DNA of 64,000 nt from Beta vulgaris subsp. vulgaris (lineage: Eukaryota; Streptophyta; Magnoliopsida; Caryophyllales; Amaranthaceae), in NCBI RefSeq assembly GCF_026745355.1, contig NC_079209.1, positions 14,931,894 through 14,995,893 on the forward strand, in the 5' to 3' direction. Both the position numbers and the translations under genes were made by a program. Below the pieces are notes generated by a model. It did not search any database and had not been told where the DNA came from. It saw nothing but the letters and a program-made list of their open reading frames with translations. Positions 63,895 to 64,000 of the stretch are shown piece after piece (the stretch's first letter is position 1; the number at the start of each line of letters is the position of its first letter).

Positions 63895-64000
63895 TTTTGA
63901 GTATGTGAAAGTATTGGGTCAGACCGTCTGACGTATTATTTACTGTCAGACGGGTGAGCCCAATACATCTTCTCTCATTGATACTCGTCAGGGACAACGG
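63895..64000. other. Window end, no feature assigned
   Basis: CAGACCGTCTGACGTATTATTTACTGTCAGACGG-type inverted words suggest the edge of another MITE running out of the window, but only one side is visible. Confidence 0.3.

Overview
This window reads as repeat-rich intergenic DNA from a eudicot plant nuclear genome. It is AT-rich, has no operons or bacterial signals, and is packed with plant-type transposable elements: Ty1/copia, Ty3/gypsy, L1-type LINEs, CACTA, hAT, Mutator-like (MULE), PIF/Harbinger and Stowaway MITEs, and Helitrons. The species cannot be read from the sequence. Caryophyllales is only a hunch. The one convincing intact host gene is an F-box/FBA protein at 27705-28898. A broken relative sits at 9656-10134, and a possible small spliced gene starts near 61.9 kb.

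Layout. 0.6-0.8 kb: hAT-like MITE. 1.3-3.5 kb: remnant of a gypsy-type non-autonomous element on the minus strand with a tRNA-Asp-like primer site. 3.5-9.3 kb: degenerate copia element on the minus strand with both LTRs, one LTR split by a Harbinger-type MITE. 9.3-10.6 kb: a 150-bp tandem duplication and the F-box pseudogene. 11.85-12.5 kb: 3' end of an old LINE. 13.4-14.5 kb: MULE with a 9-bp target duplication. 15.6-22.2 kb: a gypsy gag-protease region split by a Harbinger MITE, a 4.1-kb hAT element and a small hAT MITE. 22.4-26.4 kb: a 4.0-kb CACTA element with matching CCT target duplications. 27.7-28.9 kb: F-box gene. 30.1-36.2 kb: a ~600-bp tandem duplication, one copy of which carries an almost intact 4.9-kb LINE. 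37-39.8 kb: two related MULEs and a small Helitron. 41.7-42.95 kb: two Stowaway MITEs in inverted orientation, one carrying a poly(A) retroelement. 44.5-48.6 kb: copia element on the plus strand, with a Helitron in its 5' LTR, cut off in RNase H. 48.6-52.2 kb: a non-autonomous gypsy-type element with 2.4-kb LTRs. 53.1-58.5 kb: a complete copia element on the minus strand with 153-bp LTRs and TTTAT target duplications. 59-61.1 kb: a minisatellite, a MITE and a truncated LINE with an RNase H domain. 61.2-61.9 kb: MULE MITE. 62-63 kb: candidate spliced gene. 63.06-63.9 kb: Stowaway MITE and Helitron.

The elements are strongly nested, so relative insertion order can be read at many junctions. The most unusual signal is a 22-bp-period minisatellite built on AGTAACC. 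It occurs in two unrelated DNA transposons (hAT at 18.2-19.95 kb and CACTA at 24.4-25.6 kb) and as a short remnant at 44.35 kb. In the CACTA copy it switches orientation next to an AACGCGTT palindrome. A second unusual pattern is a pair of short Helitrons that each carry a tRNA-like A-box/B-box segment on the strand opposite to the Helitron.
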